Part shown: positions 1 to 7,988 of the stretch, one piece after another
Numbering within the stretch: position 1 is the first letter of the stretch
How the letters are laid out: every line of letters starts with the position of its first letter
Source: JBDTMC01 sp039934475
GTDB lineage: Bacteria; Acidobacteriota; Terriglobia; Bryobacterales; Bryobacteraceae
Assembly (NCBI GenBank): GCA_039934475.1
Contig: JBDTMC010000253.1
Span: forward strand, 1-11,167
Direction of reading: 5' to 3'
DNA length: 11,167 nt
Notes under the pieces: model-generated
Database searches by the model: none
Told to the model about the DNA's origin: nothing
The model's input: only the letters and a program-made list of their open reading frames with translations
Position numbers and translations under genes: made by a program

Positions 1-864
1 AACGACGCGATGGAGAACTACTACTTCCGGATGGATTCCCACGGCGTTTACGAGGAACGCGCGCTCGACATGAACCTCGCCTACGGCGAGAACGGAGAGA
101 GTGTCGCTCACATGGGTCCGGTGGTTGGTGATATCAACCGCGACGGGTGGCTCGATATCTACATCGCCAACCTGCGCGATTGCAGCTTGCTCCTCCAGCG
201 TCCGGATGGAAAGGGTTTCTATTCCTGGACCGACAGCGCCGGGCTGGGTTTAACCAGAGGTCAATATTCGGGCTGGGCCGCCATGCTGTTCGACTTCGAC
301 CACGATGGATGGCTCGACTTGTTCAATACCAACGGCAGTGCTCAACACGAATACGGGCAGGAGAACGCGGTCTATCGCAATCGTGGTGACGGTACCTTCC
401 AGAATGTTTCCGAGACGGCAGGACCGCACTTCCAGAAGAAGCATGTGGGACGCGGCGGTACGGGCTTCGACTATGACAACGACGGACGTATGGATCTGGT
501 GGTGGTCAACCTTAACGACAAAGCCATCCTGCTGCGGAATGAGACGCGCACCGCCAACCACTGGATTACCGTCACCCCGCGATTGAAGTTTCCGACGGGC
601 GTTCGAGACGCCTATGGCGCCCGCGTGATCGTTGAGGCGAATGGTGTGAGGATGATTGAAGATATGATCCCAACGCGCGGGTATCTCTCGGCACAGGATC
701 CACGACTGAATTTTGGACTGGGCAAGTCCGATCATGCGGATTCAATCGAAATCCGCTGGCCGGATGGGCAAGTGGAGAAGTTCCGTGATGTAAGAGGCGA
801 CCGCTTCGTCGTCTATCTGCACCCAGTTAATGCCGCTACCCACGGAGTGACACCGGCGCGTTAA
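1..864 (+). CDS. CRTAC1-like FG-GAP/ASPIC-UnbV repeat protein, 3' part only
   Basis: The reading frame is open from base 1 and ends at TAA 862-864, so the gene starts to the left of the window. The first ATG here (base 10) is probably internal. Residue numbers below count from that ATG. Three acidic Ca-binding-type loops of the FG-GAP/VCBS pattern (D-x-[DN]-x-D-G-x-x-D) are visible: D41-D49 (DINRDGWLD), D95-D103 (DFDHDGWLD) and D154-D162 (DYDNDGRMD). They suggest the last blades of a beta-propeller. Residues of about 184-268 match the ASPIC/UnbV domain: a GAR segment near 203, then GYLSAQDPRLNFGLG (224-238) and IRWPDGQ (248-254). Bacterial members are usually secreted proteins of over 500 residues, so half or more is probably missing. 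Their biochemical role is mostly unknown; surface or extracellular binding is the usual suggestion. The next gene lies 32 bases downstream on the same strand, so co-transcription is likely. Family assignment is firm, function is not. Confidence 0.9.
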   Translation, partial: NDAMENYYFRMDSHGVYEERALDMNLAYGENGESVAHMGPVVGDINRDGWLDIYIANLRDCSLLLQRPDGKGFYSWTDSAGLGLTRGQYSGWAAMLFDFDHDGWLDLFNTNGSAQHEYGQENAVYRNRGDGTFQNVSETAGPHFQKKHVGRGGTGFDYDNDGRMDLVVVNLNDKAILLRNETRTANHWITVTPRLKFPTGVRDAYGARVIVEANGVRMIEDMIPTRGYLSAQDPRLNFGLGKSDHADSIEIRWPDGQVEKFRDVRGDRFVVYLHPVNAATHGVTPAR

Positions 865-896
865 CAGAGTACGATATCCGTAACTCGGAATCTAAA

Positions 897-1994
897 ATGA
901 CGACAACCCGGCGTTCCTTCATCCAGACAGCGACAGCTGCTTCAGTGGCCGCCGCGATGGGAGTTCCCGATCGGATCAAGGCCTTTTGCGTGGACTACAA
1001 CTGGCTGACGCAGAACGGCGCGAGTAGCTTCGCGCCGCCTGGCCATTGGGCGGATATCGAACCCGGCGCGTTCGTGCGCTGGCATGACGAGATCGGTGTG
1101 AATACCATCCAGACATTCGCTGTCTCCTGTAACGGCTATGCGTGGTACAAGAACGGCAGCGTGCCGGCGCAGCCCGGCCTCAAGCACAACTTCCTCACCG
1201 ACGTCGTGAAGCTGGGCCATCAAAGGAACATGCTTGTGATGGCGTACTTCTGTGTTGGCTCCAACAGCCGGTGGGGTGCGGCCAATCCTACTTTGAGCTA
1301 TGGCTCGCCCTCGACCCCTCACATTCCGTTCACCGATCAGTACCTCGATTTCCTTTCGGCATCGATGCAGGACGCAATCGGCAAGACGGGACTCGACGGT
1401 TACATGATCGACTGGATGTGGAACCCCGACAATAAGGTCCGAACGCAAGGTTGGCTGCCGGCGGAGCGCAAGCTCTATGAAAAGCTGACCGGCTTGCCGT
1501 TTCCCTCCGTTGGGGAGCCGCCTGCGGCAGACAAACTGGAATATGAGCGTAGGGCGATTGATCGCTGTTGGGGGCGGATCAAGTCGGCCCGCGACAACGC
1601 CAATCGGAATTGCATCTTGTGGCTCTCCGTGAGCGATCTGAAGAATCCCGCGATTGCCGGTTCAAAGCTGCTGAAGGAATGCGATTGGGTGATGAATGAG
1701 GCGCCCGATCGCGAACGCTACGAAGTGGGCAAGAGAATGGTGGGTCCGAAGACCCGCATGATCCAGAACGTGGTGGGATGGCCCGGTCATGATGCGCGCG
1801 TGTTCCTTGCCGATCCCAAGAACCGAAGCCTCGACTTCTACGGATTCGCGGAGGCCGGCGCCAACGGATTGGGGCTCACGCCTGCGGAGTACCTCCATAA
1901 GCCATGGGAAGAATTCAGCGGCGCAGACCGCCGCACGGTCAACGATCGCAACATCGCCGCCCTGGCGCGCTTCTACCGCGGGATGTCTTTGTAG
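897..1994 (+). CDS. Tat-exported protein, probable TIM-barrel glycoside-hydrolase-like
   Basis: The 365-residue product starts with a twin-arginine signal: TRRSFIQ at residues 4-10, then an alanine-rich hydrophobic stretch to about residue 21. It should therefore be exported folded to the periplasm or beyond. This signal fixes the ATG start, and a GGAA 6 bases upstream (887-890) is a modest ribosome binding site. The rest reads like a (beta/alpha)8 barrel, with evenly spaced strand-like segments: CVDYNW (31-36), GVNTIQTFAVSC (67-78), MLVMAYFCVGSN (112-123), LDGYMIDWMW (166-175), CILWLSVSD (239-247), CDWVMNEAP (262-270) and TRMIQNVVGW (286-295). DGYMIDW resembles the strand-4 end of many glycosidases, where an Asp such as D167 or D172 is catalytic. 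E268 is a candidate partner. I cannot name a GH family; an alpha-L-fucosidase-like or uncharacterised GHL-type fold is the best guess. Its 3' end overlaps the convergent TPR gene by 22 bases. Confidence 0.8.
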   Translation: MTTTRRSFIQTATAASVAAAMGVPDRIKAFCVDYNWLTQNGASSFAPPGHWADIEPGAFVRWHDEIGVNTIQTFAVSCNGYAWYKNGSVPAQPGLKHNFLTDVVKLGHQRNMLVMAYFCVGSNSRWGAANPTLSYGSPSTPHIPFTDQYLDFLSASMQDAIGKTGLDGYMIDWMWNPDNKVRTQGWLPAERKLYEKLTGLPFPSVGEPPAADKLEYERRAIDRCWGRIKSARDNANRNCILWLSVSDLKNPAIAGSKLLKECDWVMNEAPDRERYEVGKRMVGPKTRMIQNVVGWPGHDARVFLADPKNRSLDFYGFAEAGANGLGLTPAEYLHKPWEEFSGADRRTVNDRNIAALARFYRGMSL

Positions 1995-2908
1995 TCAGGG
2001 CCGGCGGTTGAGCCACGTCTCTTCTTGTACTCCTCCAAAGCCTTGGCGGCTTCGGCGGTACGTCCTTGCTTTCGGTACAGCAGGCTGAGCGTGTACTCGG
2101 CCTCAGCCATTGCCGGATCCAGCCGAGCCGCCGTTTGCAATTCGTCGATCGCTTTGGCGTCATCGCCCGTCTTCTCCAACACCCGGCCCAGATGGTAGTG
2201 CGCCTGAGCGAATTGCGGATCGTAGCGCAACGCTTCGCGCAGGCTGGTCTCTGCCTCAGGAAGCTTCTGCATGCGGAATAGCAGCGCTCCGAAGTTCATC
2301 GGCGGCCACGCAGCGGGCGTCTTCAGACGGCGATTCAACTCCACGGCCTTTTCGAACGCAGCCTGCGCCTCGACACTCTGGCCTAGCAGGTCGTGGTTCA
2401 GGCCGAGATTGTCCCAGATGCGTGGTGAGCCGGGATCGAGTTTCACGGCCCGCTCCAGTTTCGCCACAGCGTTGTCATAGCGGCGTTGGAAGTAGTCCAG
2501 GCGCGCCAGCCAATAGAGATACAAAGACTGATCGGGATGCAGTTTCTGAAGACGATCCAACTGGGTCCGCGCGGTATCAGTCTCACCGAGTGTCGCCAGC
2601 GCCATGGCGTAGGTGAAGCGGTCCTTGTCGTCGAGAGGGGTCAACGCATCGGCCCGCTGGAAGGCGCCGGCGGCGGGCTGCAAGCGACCGCTGACGAACT
2701 CAATGGCACCCAGCAGGGCCAGCGTCGCCCCATCGGGTGCTGCGGTCAGCGTACTCTCGATCTTGGCGTAATCCTTCGCGGAGACCGCCTGGAGCAGGGA
2801 ATCGCGCGCGGCCGGCGTCAAAGCTGCGCTGCGGATGCGGCTCTGAATCGGACTGTCGCTTTGCGCCGCAAGCAGAAAGGGCAACAGGAACAAGGCAAGG
2901 CGTATCAA
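1973..2908 (-). CDS. Secreted TPR-repeat protein (311 aa)
   Basis: This protein has a short hydrophobic signal peptide (residues about 1-16, LALFLLPFLLAAQ) and then almost continuous tetratricopeptide repeats, at about 61-94, 95-128, 129-162, 163-196, 201-234, 235-268 and 269-300. Typical TPR residues are seen in A-x-x-x-[FL]-x-x-[AL]-[VL]-x-L-x-P segments such as LERAVKLDPGSPRIWDNLGL (151-170). It has no catalytic domain, so a scaffold or binding role in the periplasm or at the membrane is likely. The start is TTG (2908-2906): it overlaps the TGA stop of the upstream TPR gene by 4 bases and has the Shine-Dalgarno GAGGTG 8 bases before it, which together also place the signal peptide at the N-terminus. 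It is the last gene of the probable receptor-TPR-TPR operon. The stop (TAG, 1975-1973) lies inside the end of the convergent + strand gene. The partner protein is unknown. Confidence 0.88.
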   Translation of the reverse strand: MIRLALFLLPFLLAAQSDSPIQSRIRSAALTPAARDSLLQAVSAKDYAKIESTLTAAPDGATLALLGAIEFVSGRLQPAAGAFQRADALTPLDDKDRFTYAMALATLGETDTARTQLDRLQKLHPDQSLYLYWLARLDYFQRRYDNAVAKLERAVKLDPGSPRIWDNLGLNHDLLGQSVEAQAAFEKAVELNRRLKTPAAWPPMNFGALLFRMQKLPEAETSLREALRYDPQFAQAHYHLGRVLEKTGDDAKAIDELQTAARLDPAMAEAEYTLSLLYRKQGRTAEAAKALEEYKKRRGSTAGPDYKDIPR

Positions 2909-4329
2909 TACGGTTTCACCTCAATGCCGCGCAGCATCAGGTCCTGCTGCTTGCTGCGCTCTTCGTCTAGAGCCCGTAGGCGTATGGCCTGTTCGGCGGC
3001 GCGTGGATCGTGCTCGCGCTGGTACAACGCCAGCAGGCTGCTATTGGCCTGGAAGTTATCCGGCTCCAGTTCCAACGCGCGGGCCAAGGTCTTGTGAGCG
3101 TCGTCGTAGCGGCGCTGTTCTACACGGATCCGGCCGAGCTCGGCCCACGCTTGCGGGAAGGTGGAGCGCTCGCGAATGCACTCCTCAAAGAACGCCCCTG
3201 CCTCGTCCGTCTTGCCATCGAGGCGAGCGATACGGCCCAGGAAGTAGAGGGCGCCCAACTTCGTCGCGGGGTTCTCCCGCGCCGCCCGCATGAGCGTGGC
3301 GCTCTCCTCGTACTCTCCGTTGAGGAATGTCGCGATGCCGAGCGCAAACGTGCCTTTGGGGTCGGCGGGCCGCGCTTGGATGTAACGGCGGAAACAATCG
3401 ATGGCCGGGGAGGGATCGCGCGCACGGAGAATCACCGATCCCAGGGCGTAGCGGTAATCGGCGTTGTCCGGCGCTAGTTCCACCGCCTTCTCCAAAGACT
3501 TACGGGCCTCTGGGGGCAGGTTGAGTTGGACCAGCATCTGTCCAAACAGGAAGTGGACACGTGCCTCGCCGGGCACCAGATCGCGGGCGTGGCCGAGGTA
3601 GCCCAAGGCGCCTTCGAAGTCTCGTTCGACGTAGGCGACGCGGGCCAGCTCGAAGAGATGCTCGGGGTTGCTCGGCTGATCCACCGCCAGGGTCTCAAGC
3701 GTCGCGCGAGCCTCCTTCCAGCGGTTCAGCGCCTCATAGGCGGTCACCAGCAGGCGCCGGTCGTCAACGGTAGCTTCCTGGCGCGCGAGGAAGGCCTCGA
3801 CAAAGGTCACCACAAGGGGCGCCAGTTCGGGGGAACCGAGACGCGGGAGAAGCCAGGCGGCATCGGGACGGATGAACTCCGCGGAGGCGACGGCCTTTTG
3901 CGCTGCGGCCAAAGCCTCCTTCGGTTTGCCGAGTGCGGCGAGGTTGGAGCAGCGCAGCACCAGCGTCCCGGGACGGTTGATTTCGGAGGCCGGCATCAGG
4001 TCAAGCTGACGGTTCGATTCCTGGTAATTTCGCTGCCGCTCGTAGACGGCGGCGAGAGAGAAGCGAGCTTCCGGATCCTGCGGCTGGAATTTGAGAACGT
4101 TCTGCCAGGCGGTTTGCGAGCATTGCACTTCGCGCGGCGGGCAAAGGCGGCCCAGGCGTTGCCACGCGCCGAGCAAAGTGGGGCTGGGGGTGGCGACCGA
4201 CAGAACACGGAGGGCTTCGGAGTAGTTGCCGGCGTCGAGAAGCGCACTTACGTCCGGCGGAGTTTGGCCAAAAAGGGAAACCGCGGCGGTGAATGCCGCC
4301 GCGGCCATGAGTTTCAAAGCGAACCGCAT
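2905..4329 (-). CDS. Secreted TPR-repeat protein (474 aa)
   Basis: The N-terminus is a standard signal peptide: basic RFALK followed by a hydrophobic run to about residue 21 (AAVSLFGQ), with no lipobox cysteine. Residues 24-220 are helical but degenerate, with weak TPR-like units around 35, 87 and 127. From about 221 the repeats become regular: 221-254, 255-288, 289-322, 323-355, 356-388, 391-424 and 425-458. An example is SLEKAVELAPDNADYRYALG (278-297). A charged helix, LRALDEERSKQQD (451-463), closes the protein. No enzyme motif is visible, so binding or assembly in the periplasm is inferred. The ATG lies 38 bases after the stop of the TonB-dependent receptor, and no terminator or clear promoter lies between, which supports one transcript. 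No good Shine-Dalgarno is seen within 12 bases of the ATG. Three of its five cysteines (C63, C70, C127) fall in the degenerate half. Confidence 0.88.
   Translation of the reverse strand: MRFALKLMAAAAFTAAVSLFGQTPPDVSALLDAGNYSEALRVLSVATPSPTLLGAWQRLGRLCPPREVQCSQTAWQNVLKFQPQDPEARFSLAAVYERQRNYQESNRQLDLMPASEINRPGTLVLRCSNLAALGKPKEALAAAQKAVASAEFIRPDAAWLLPRLGSPELAPLVVTFVEAFLARQEATVDDRRLLVTAYEALNRWKEARATLETLAVDQPSNPEHLFELARVAYVERDFEGALGYLGHARDLVPGEARVHFLFGQMLVQLNLPPEARKSLEKAVELAPDNADYRYALGSVILRARDPSPAIDCFRRYIQARPADPKGTFALGIATFLNGEYEESATLMRAARENPATKLGALYFLGRIARLDGKTDEAGAFFEECIRERSTFPQAWAELGRIRVEQRRYDDAHKTLARALELEPDNFQANSSLLALYQREHDPRAAEQAIRLRALDEERSKQQDLMLRGIEVKPY
2917..2922 (-). promoter_or_regulatory. 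Shine-Dalgarno that decides the TTG start of the 311-aa TPR gene
   Basis: GAGGTG (2922-2917 on the - strand) lies 8 bases before the TTG at 2908-2906 and inside the last codons of the upstream TPR gene. It is the best ribosome binding site seen in the window and supports the rare start codon and translational coupling through the 4-base TTGA overlap. Confidence 0.7.
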
Positions 4330-4367
4330 TACTGCTACAGCTTAACGCGGAGTGTGCCCCCCGTGAG

Positions 4368-7300
4368 TTAGAACGTGATGCGGCCGACGAGCTGAATGTT
4401 TCGCGGAGCCGACACTGTTCCGTTCCAGACGCCGAAGTTAGTACTGGAAGGATCGTTGTTGAACGGCGTGCAATCGCCAAACGCCGTGCCATCACAGGTG
4501 AAGTAGTGGTTGTTGAAGATATTGAACATTTCGGCGCGGACTTCCACCTTCAATCGCTCCGTGAGGGAGATGCTCTTGATGATGGATAAATTCGTATCGC
4601 GATAGGGCGACCCGCGGAAGCTGCTGACACGCGGGCCGTTGCCTAGATAGAAGCCGTTGAACTTCGTAGAATCCTCAAAGGCCGAGGCGTTGAACAGCGG
4701 CTTATTGACGTCCACTGATCCCCACGATTGGGCAAACACGTTGTCACCCGTGATGGTGGGGATGCACTGCGCCCGGAATTGCGAGGGCAATCCGCAAACA
4801 GAATCGTTACGGAAGTAGTAAGGCATCCCGGAGGTGAACTTCATGCTGGAGGAAAGGGACCAACCGCCAAGGACTTTGTCGGAAACGCCGCCGCTGTTCA
4901 TCCAGCGCTTACCCTTTCCGACTGGTAGCTCATACACCGCCAGGACCGCGGCTGTATGGGTGATGTCGTCGGGAGACAAGGAGTAGTTGCGGTCGCCCTG
5001 GTAGGGGTTGATCACCGCACCAATACCACCGTAGCCGGCGGTGGATTGCGTCGTGGACGATGCGTCGGTCTTGAGCCTGGACAGCGTGTAATTGAAGCCG
5101 AAGTACAAGCCGCCGGCGAACTGCTTCTCGTACTTGGCCTGCAAGGAATGGTAGAACGACGTGCCGCGATTCTCATTGACGCCGGTCAGCCCGCCACAGT
5201 ACTGGGGGAACGGGAGCAGGGCTTGTCCGACGGTGGGCGCGCAGCTTCCGTTGCTCAGCGACTCTGCCCAGCCGGCATACGGAGCGTTGACGCCGTTTAG
5301 AGACGTCTGGCCGGGTTCGAAGACGGCGTTCAGTGCGCTACCCATGGAAAGGAGGCTGGGGTTGAGGACGTTCAGCGGTTGCAGCTGGGATGGCAGGTGG
5401 GTGCCTTTGTTGCCGACGAAGGCGAGGCCGACGAGGCTGTTGCCGCCGATCTTATGTTCCAACGTCAGGTTGAACTGCTGTGTGTAGGAGAGGTGGTTTC
5501 CGTCCGTCGGACGGTACTGCGGACCGTTGGTTCCGTTATCCGCCGTGGTGGAGATATTCGGTTCCTTGCTGTAGGCGGGGAAGCCGCTGTCGAGATTGAA
5601 CGCCGGCTGGTAGCCGCCAAGTGAGCTGTTGAAGGCCACCTGCGGGTTAAATCCATCGAGCGACATGCCGCCGCCCCACCCGGGATAAAACGCCTGGGTA
5701 TAGAAAACACCGTAGCCGGCGCGGATGACTGTGTTGCCGCCGAGGCGATAGGCTAATCCGACACGCGGGCCAAAGGCGCCGTTGAAAATCTCCTCGGGGA
5801 ACCGCTTTCCAGCGCTCGCGTCACCCCATTTATCACCGGAGAAGACCAGGCGGCCGGGGCGGTTACCCGCGCCGGGGTTCGGACCGAAGTCGAGGAATGT
5901 ATTGTAGTTTCCCGTTTCGAACGAAGGGGAGAAGCGGTCCCAGCGGAGTCCCAGGTTCACAGTGAGCTTGGAAGTCACCTGCCACGTGTCGCCCGCGTAA
6001 AGGTGATACGCGCGTTGCATGGGGCCGTACTTTGCGACGTTGTAAACCTGTAGATTGCCGTTGTCTACTGCTCCAGACAGGAAACTGGCGAACGGATTGC
6101 CGCTGTTGATTCCTGGCAGCGCTGTCCCAAACTGGGAGAATCCAACGGTGCCGGACTGGTTGCCGTTATTGCGAAAGACCTCCTGGAGATGCCGGAATTC
6201 GCCTCCTACCTTCAGGGTGTGAGCGCCGCGCACCCAGGTGATGAGCTCGTTCGCTATGTACGAGGGCCGGGTGGATTTGTTGAGCGGGCCATAGCCTGCA
6301 GTGTTGCCATAGCCGGAGTAGTTGTCGAAGCCGTTGCCGCTGAAGTTGGCCGCAGGCGAAGCGTTATAAGCCGCCGCATTCGGAATGCGCGGGAGTTGGG
6401 ACGGATCCTGGGCCGGTACCGAGCCGTAGCCCTCGTTGCGGTTTAGGTATCCTGCCGCGAAGTGACTGAGGAGCGTGGGAGTAAAGATGTGGTCCCAATT
6501 GAAGCGATTTACCCAGGCGTCTTGCGGGTTCGACGGGTTGGAAGTGCAAAGCTGCACGGGGAGCTCGCACTGCTCATTCGGTAGAGACTTCTGCCGCCAG
6601 ATGGTGAGAAAGAAGTGATCGTTGTCCCCCCAGTAATGGTCGATCTTGTAGAGAAAATGGTTGACGTTGGCGAGGATCCCGTCGGAAACCGGTTGGGCCA
6701 GGTAGTTGTTCGTCGGACCGTCGCTGGTTGGAGTGGGGAGGAACTTCATCCATTGCAGTGCCAGCGCACTCTGGCGGTTAGCGGGAATGATGTTGCCGAC
6801 AAACGGAGTGCGCGAGATTACGCCGTTGGTAATGACTGTCGACTGCGGATCGTAGATCGGGGTGCCCCAGTCGCTAAAGTCACCGGCGCGGTTCTTCAAC
6901 GACGGAATAGTCCGTAGCGGGCGTGTGGCTCCACCGAGACTGCGCAGGTACTCCTGGTCGTGGAAGAAGTAGGTCTTGTGACTGGAACCCCAGATGAAGG
7001 GCAGGAATGGAAGTTTCACCGGGCCGCCGATGAAGCCGCCGAACTGGTTTTCATTGTCTTTCGGACGTTGATCTCCGGGTCCCCTCTGGTTGGTGAACTG
7101 GAGAGCATTGAGGCTCTTGTTGCGGAAGTATTCGAGTCCGCCGCCATGGAACTGATCGGAGCCGCTGCGTGTGGTGACCATCAGGACGCCGCCTGTGGTG
7201 ACACCGTACTGAGGTTCATAGCTGGAAGTAAGAACCCGGACTTCGCTCACCATGTCCGGCGTCGTCGGGAAGTCGAAGAATGAGACCATGCCGCTCTGAG

Positions 7301-7904
7301 ACATGGTGCCTTCCTGCATGCTGACGCCGTCCATCACCGCCTCGTCGCCCATCTTCAGCCCGCCGTTGATGCGGGCATTGAACGCTTGGGGACTGCTGCC
7401 GGTGTTAACGCCGGGCAGGAACGAAATGAATTGCACCGCGTTGCGCGGCGTGCCGGCGGAGACCAGCAGCGGCAACTGGTTGATGATGGTGGGGGCCACG
7501 CCCTCCTGCTTGCCGCCATTGTCGACGTTCAGCTGGGCGACGTCCGCGGTGACTTCAATCTTTGTGGCGGCATCGCCCAATTGCAGGCTGGTGTCGATAC
7601 GCGCCGACTGGTTGGCGAGCAAGAGTATGCCGCGCTGCACGTAGGATTTAAAGCCGTTGGCGGCGACGTTCAAGTCGTAGGTGCCGGGGGTGAGGTTAGG
7701 AAACGAGAAGCGACCGCCATCGTCTGACTGGACGCTGCTGCTCAGGTTCCTTTCAGTAGAGGTTATCGTAACGGTGGCTTTGGGCACAAAGGCGCCGGAC
7801 TGATCCGAAACCTGGCCGGCGAGACTGGCGTTCTGGCTTTGCGCAAAAGCCGCCGCCGTGAACAAAACAAGGGCAAGAAGAGAACTAAACAAGGTCTTAA
7901 GCAT
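4368..7904 (-). CDS. Oar-like TonB-dependent receptor with carboxypeptidase-regulatory-like domain, complete (1178 aa)
   Basis: This is a large outer-membrane receptor. Order of parts: signal peptide (1-22, ending AAAFAQ); a beta-sandwich carboxypeptidase-regulatory-like domain (about 25-110, with GQVSDQSGAFVPKATVTI and GRFSFPNLTPGTYDLNV); a possible TonB box, KIEVTADV (115-122); a plug domain (about 125-255, with NARINGG, VMDGVSM and TTRSGSDQFHGG); and a long beta-barrel to the end. The C-terminus is GRITF; a terminal Phe is typical of outer-membrane barrels recognised by the Bam complex. It has exactly eight cysteines in four close pairs (446/453, 888/903, 1037/1047, 1137/1145), probably disulfides in surface loops. 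Myxococcal Oar and acidobacterial relatives belong here; substrates are mostly unknown, so I assign none. The ATG has GGGG 9 bases upstream and a sigma70-like promoter further up. Two TPR genes follow in the same direction. The upstream neighbour is a close paralog. Confidence 0.93.
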   Translation of the reverse strand: MLKTLFSSLLALVLFTAAAFAQSQNASLAGQVSDQSGAFVPKATVTITSTERNLSSSVQSDDGGRFSFPNLTPGTYDLNVAANGFKSYVQRGILLLANQSARIDTSLQLGDAATKIEVTADVAQLNVDNGGKQEGVAPTIINQLPLLVSAGTPRNAVQFISFLPGVNTGSSPQAFNARINGGLKMGDEAVMDGVSMQEGTMSQSGMVSFFDFPTTPDMVSEVRVLTSSYEPQYGVTTGGVLMVTTRSGSDQFHGGGLEYFRNKSLNALQFTNQRGPGDQRPKDNENQFGGFIGGPVKLPFLPFIWGSSHKTYFFHDQEYLRSLGGATRPLRTIPSLKNRAGDFSDWGTPIYDPQSTVITNGVISRTPFVGNIIPANRQSALALQWMKFLPTPTSDGPTNNYLAQPVSDGILANVNHFLYKIDHYWGDNDHFFLTIWRQKSLPNEQCELPVQLCTSNPSNPQDAWVNRFNWDHIFTPTLLSHFAAGYLNRNEGYGSVPAQDPSQLPRIPNAAAYNASPAANFSGNGFDNYSGYGNTAGYGPLNKSTRPSYIANELITWVRGAHTLKVGGEFRHLQEVFRNNGNQSGTVGFSQFGTALPGINSGNPFASFLSGAVDNGNLQVYNVAKYGPMQRAYHLYAGDTWQVTSKLTVNLGLRWDRFSPSFETGNYNTFLDFGPNPGAGNRPGRLVFSGDKWGDASAGKRFPEEIFNGAFGPRVGLAYRLGGNTVIRAGYGVFYTQAFYPGWGGGMSLDGFNPQVAFNSSLGGYQPAFNLDSGFPAYSKEPNISTTADNGTNGPQYRPTDGNHLSYTQQFNLTLEHKIGGNSLVGLAFVGNKGTHLPSQLQPLNVLNPSLLSMGSALNAVFEPGQTSLNGVNAPYAGWAESLSNGSCAPTVGQALLPFPQYCGGLTGVNENRGTSFYHSLQAKYEKQFAGGLYFGFNYTLSRLKTDASSTTQSTAGYGGIGAVINPYQGDRNYSLSPDDITHTAAVLAVYELPVGKGKRWMNSGGVSDKVLGGWSLSSSMKFTSGMPYYFRNDSVCGLPSQFRAQCIPTITGDNVFAQSWGSVDVNKPLFNASAFEDSTKFNGFYLGNGPRVSSFRGSPYRDTNLSIIKSISLTERLKVEVRAEMFNIFNNHYFTCDGTAFGDCTPFNNDPSSTNFGVWNGTVSAPRNIQLVGRITF

Positions 7905-7955
7905 TCGTGGCTACCCCAATCTTTGGAAACGCAATCGCGTGAGTCTAACCTGATC

Positions 7956-7988
7956 ACACTAGCCTAACTTCGTCGTGCTTGCTAGTGT
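7956..7988. promoter_or_regulatory. Inverted repeat over the -10 box and start site, possible operator
   Basis: A perfect 8-base inverted repeat, ACACTAGC (7956-7963) and GCTAGTGT (7981-7988), is separated by 17 bases. One arm covers most of the predicted -10 box; the other lies about 15-20 bases past the predicted start site. Arm centres are 25 bases apart, so the arms sit on nearly the same face of about 2.4 helical turns only approximately. Because one arm is upstream of the start, it cannot form a hairpin in RNA begun at about 7977, so a protein site is the better reading. It could also be chance. Confidence 0.35.

Noticed and set aside
250..735. Antisense open frame of 161 codons within the CRTAC1-like gene
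   Set aside because: The + strand frame has family-defining motifs throughout this stretch; the antisense product has none.
1976..1993. DYKDIPR at the C-terminus of the 311-aa TPR protein, similar to the start of an epitope tag
   Set aside because: Only four residues match and the surrounding DNA is natural coding sequence overlapping another gene; it is coincidence.
3526..4371. Long open frame on the + strand (281 codons) antisense to the 474-aa TPR gene
   Set aside because: It lies wholly opposite a gene with a clear signal peptide and repeats, its product shows no domain or signal, and GC-rich DNA often leaves such antisense frames open.
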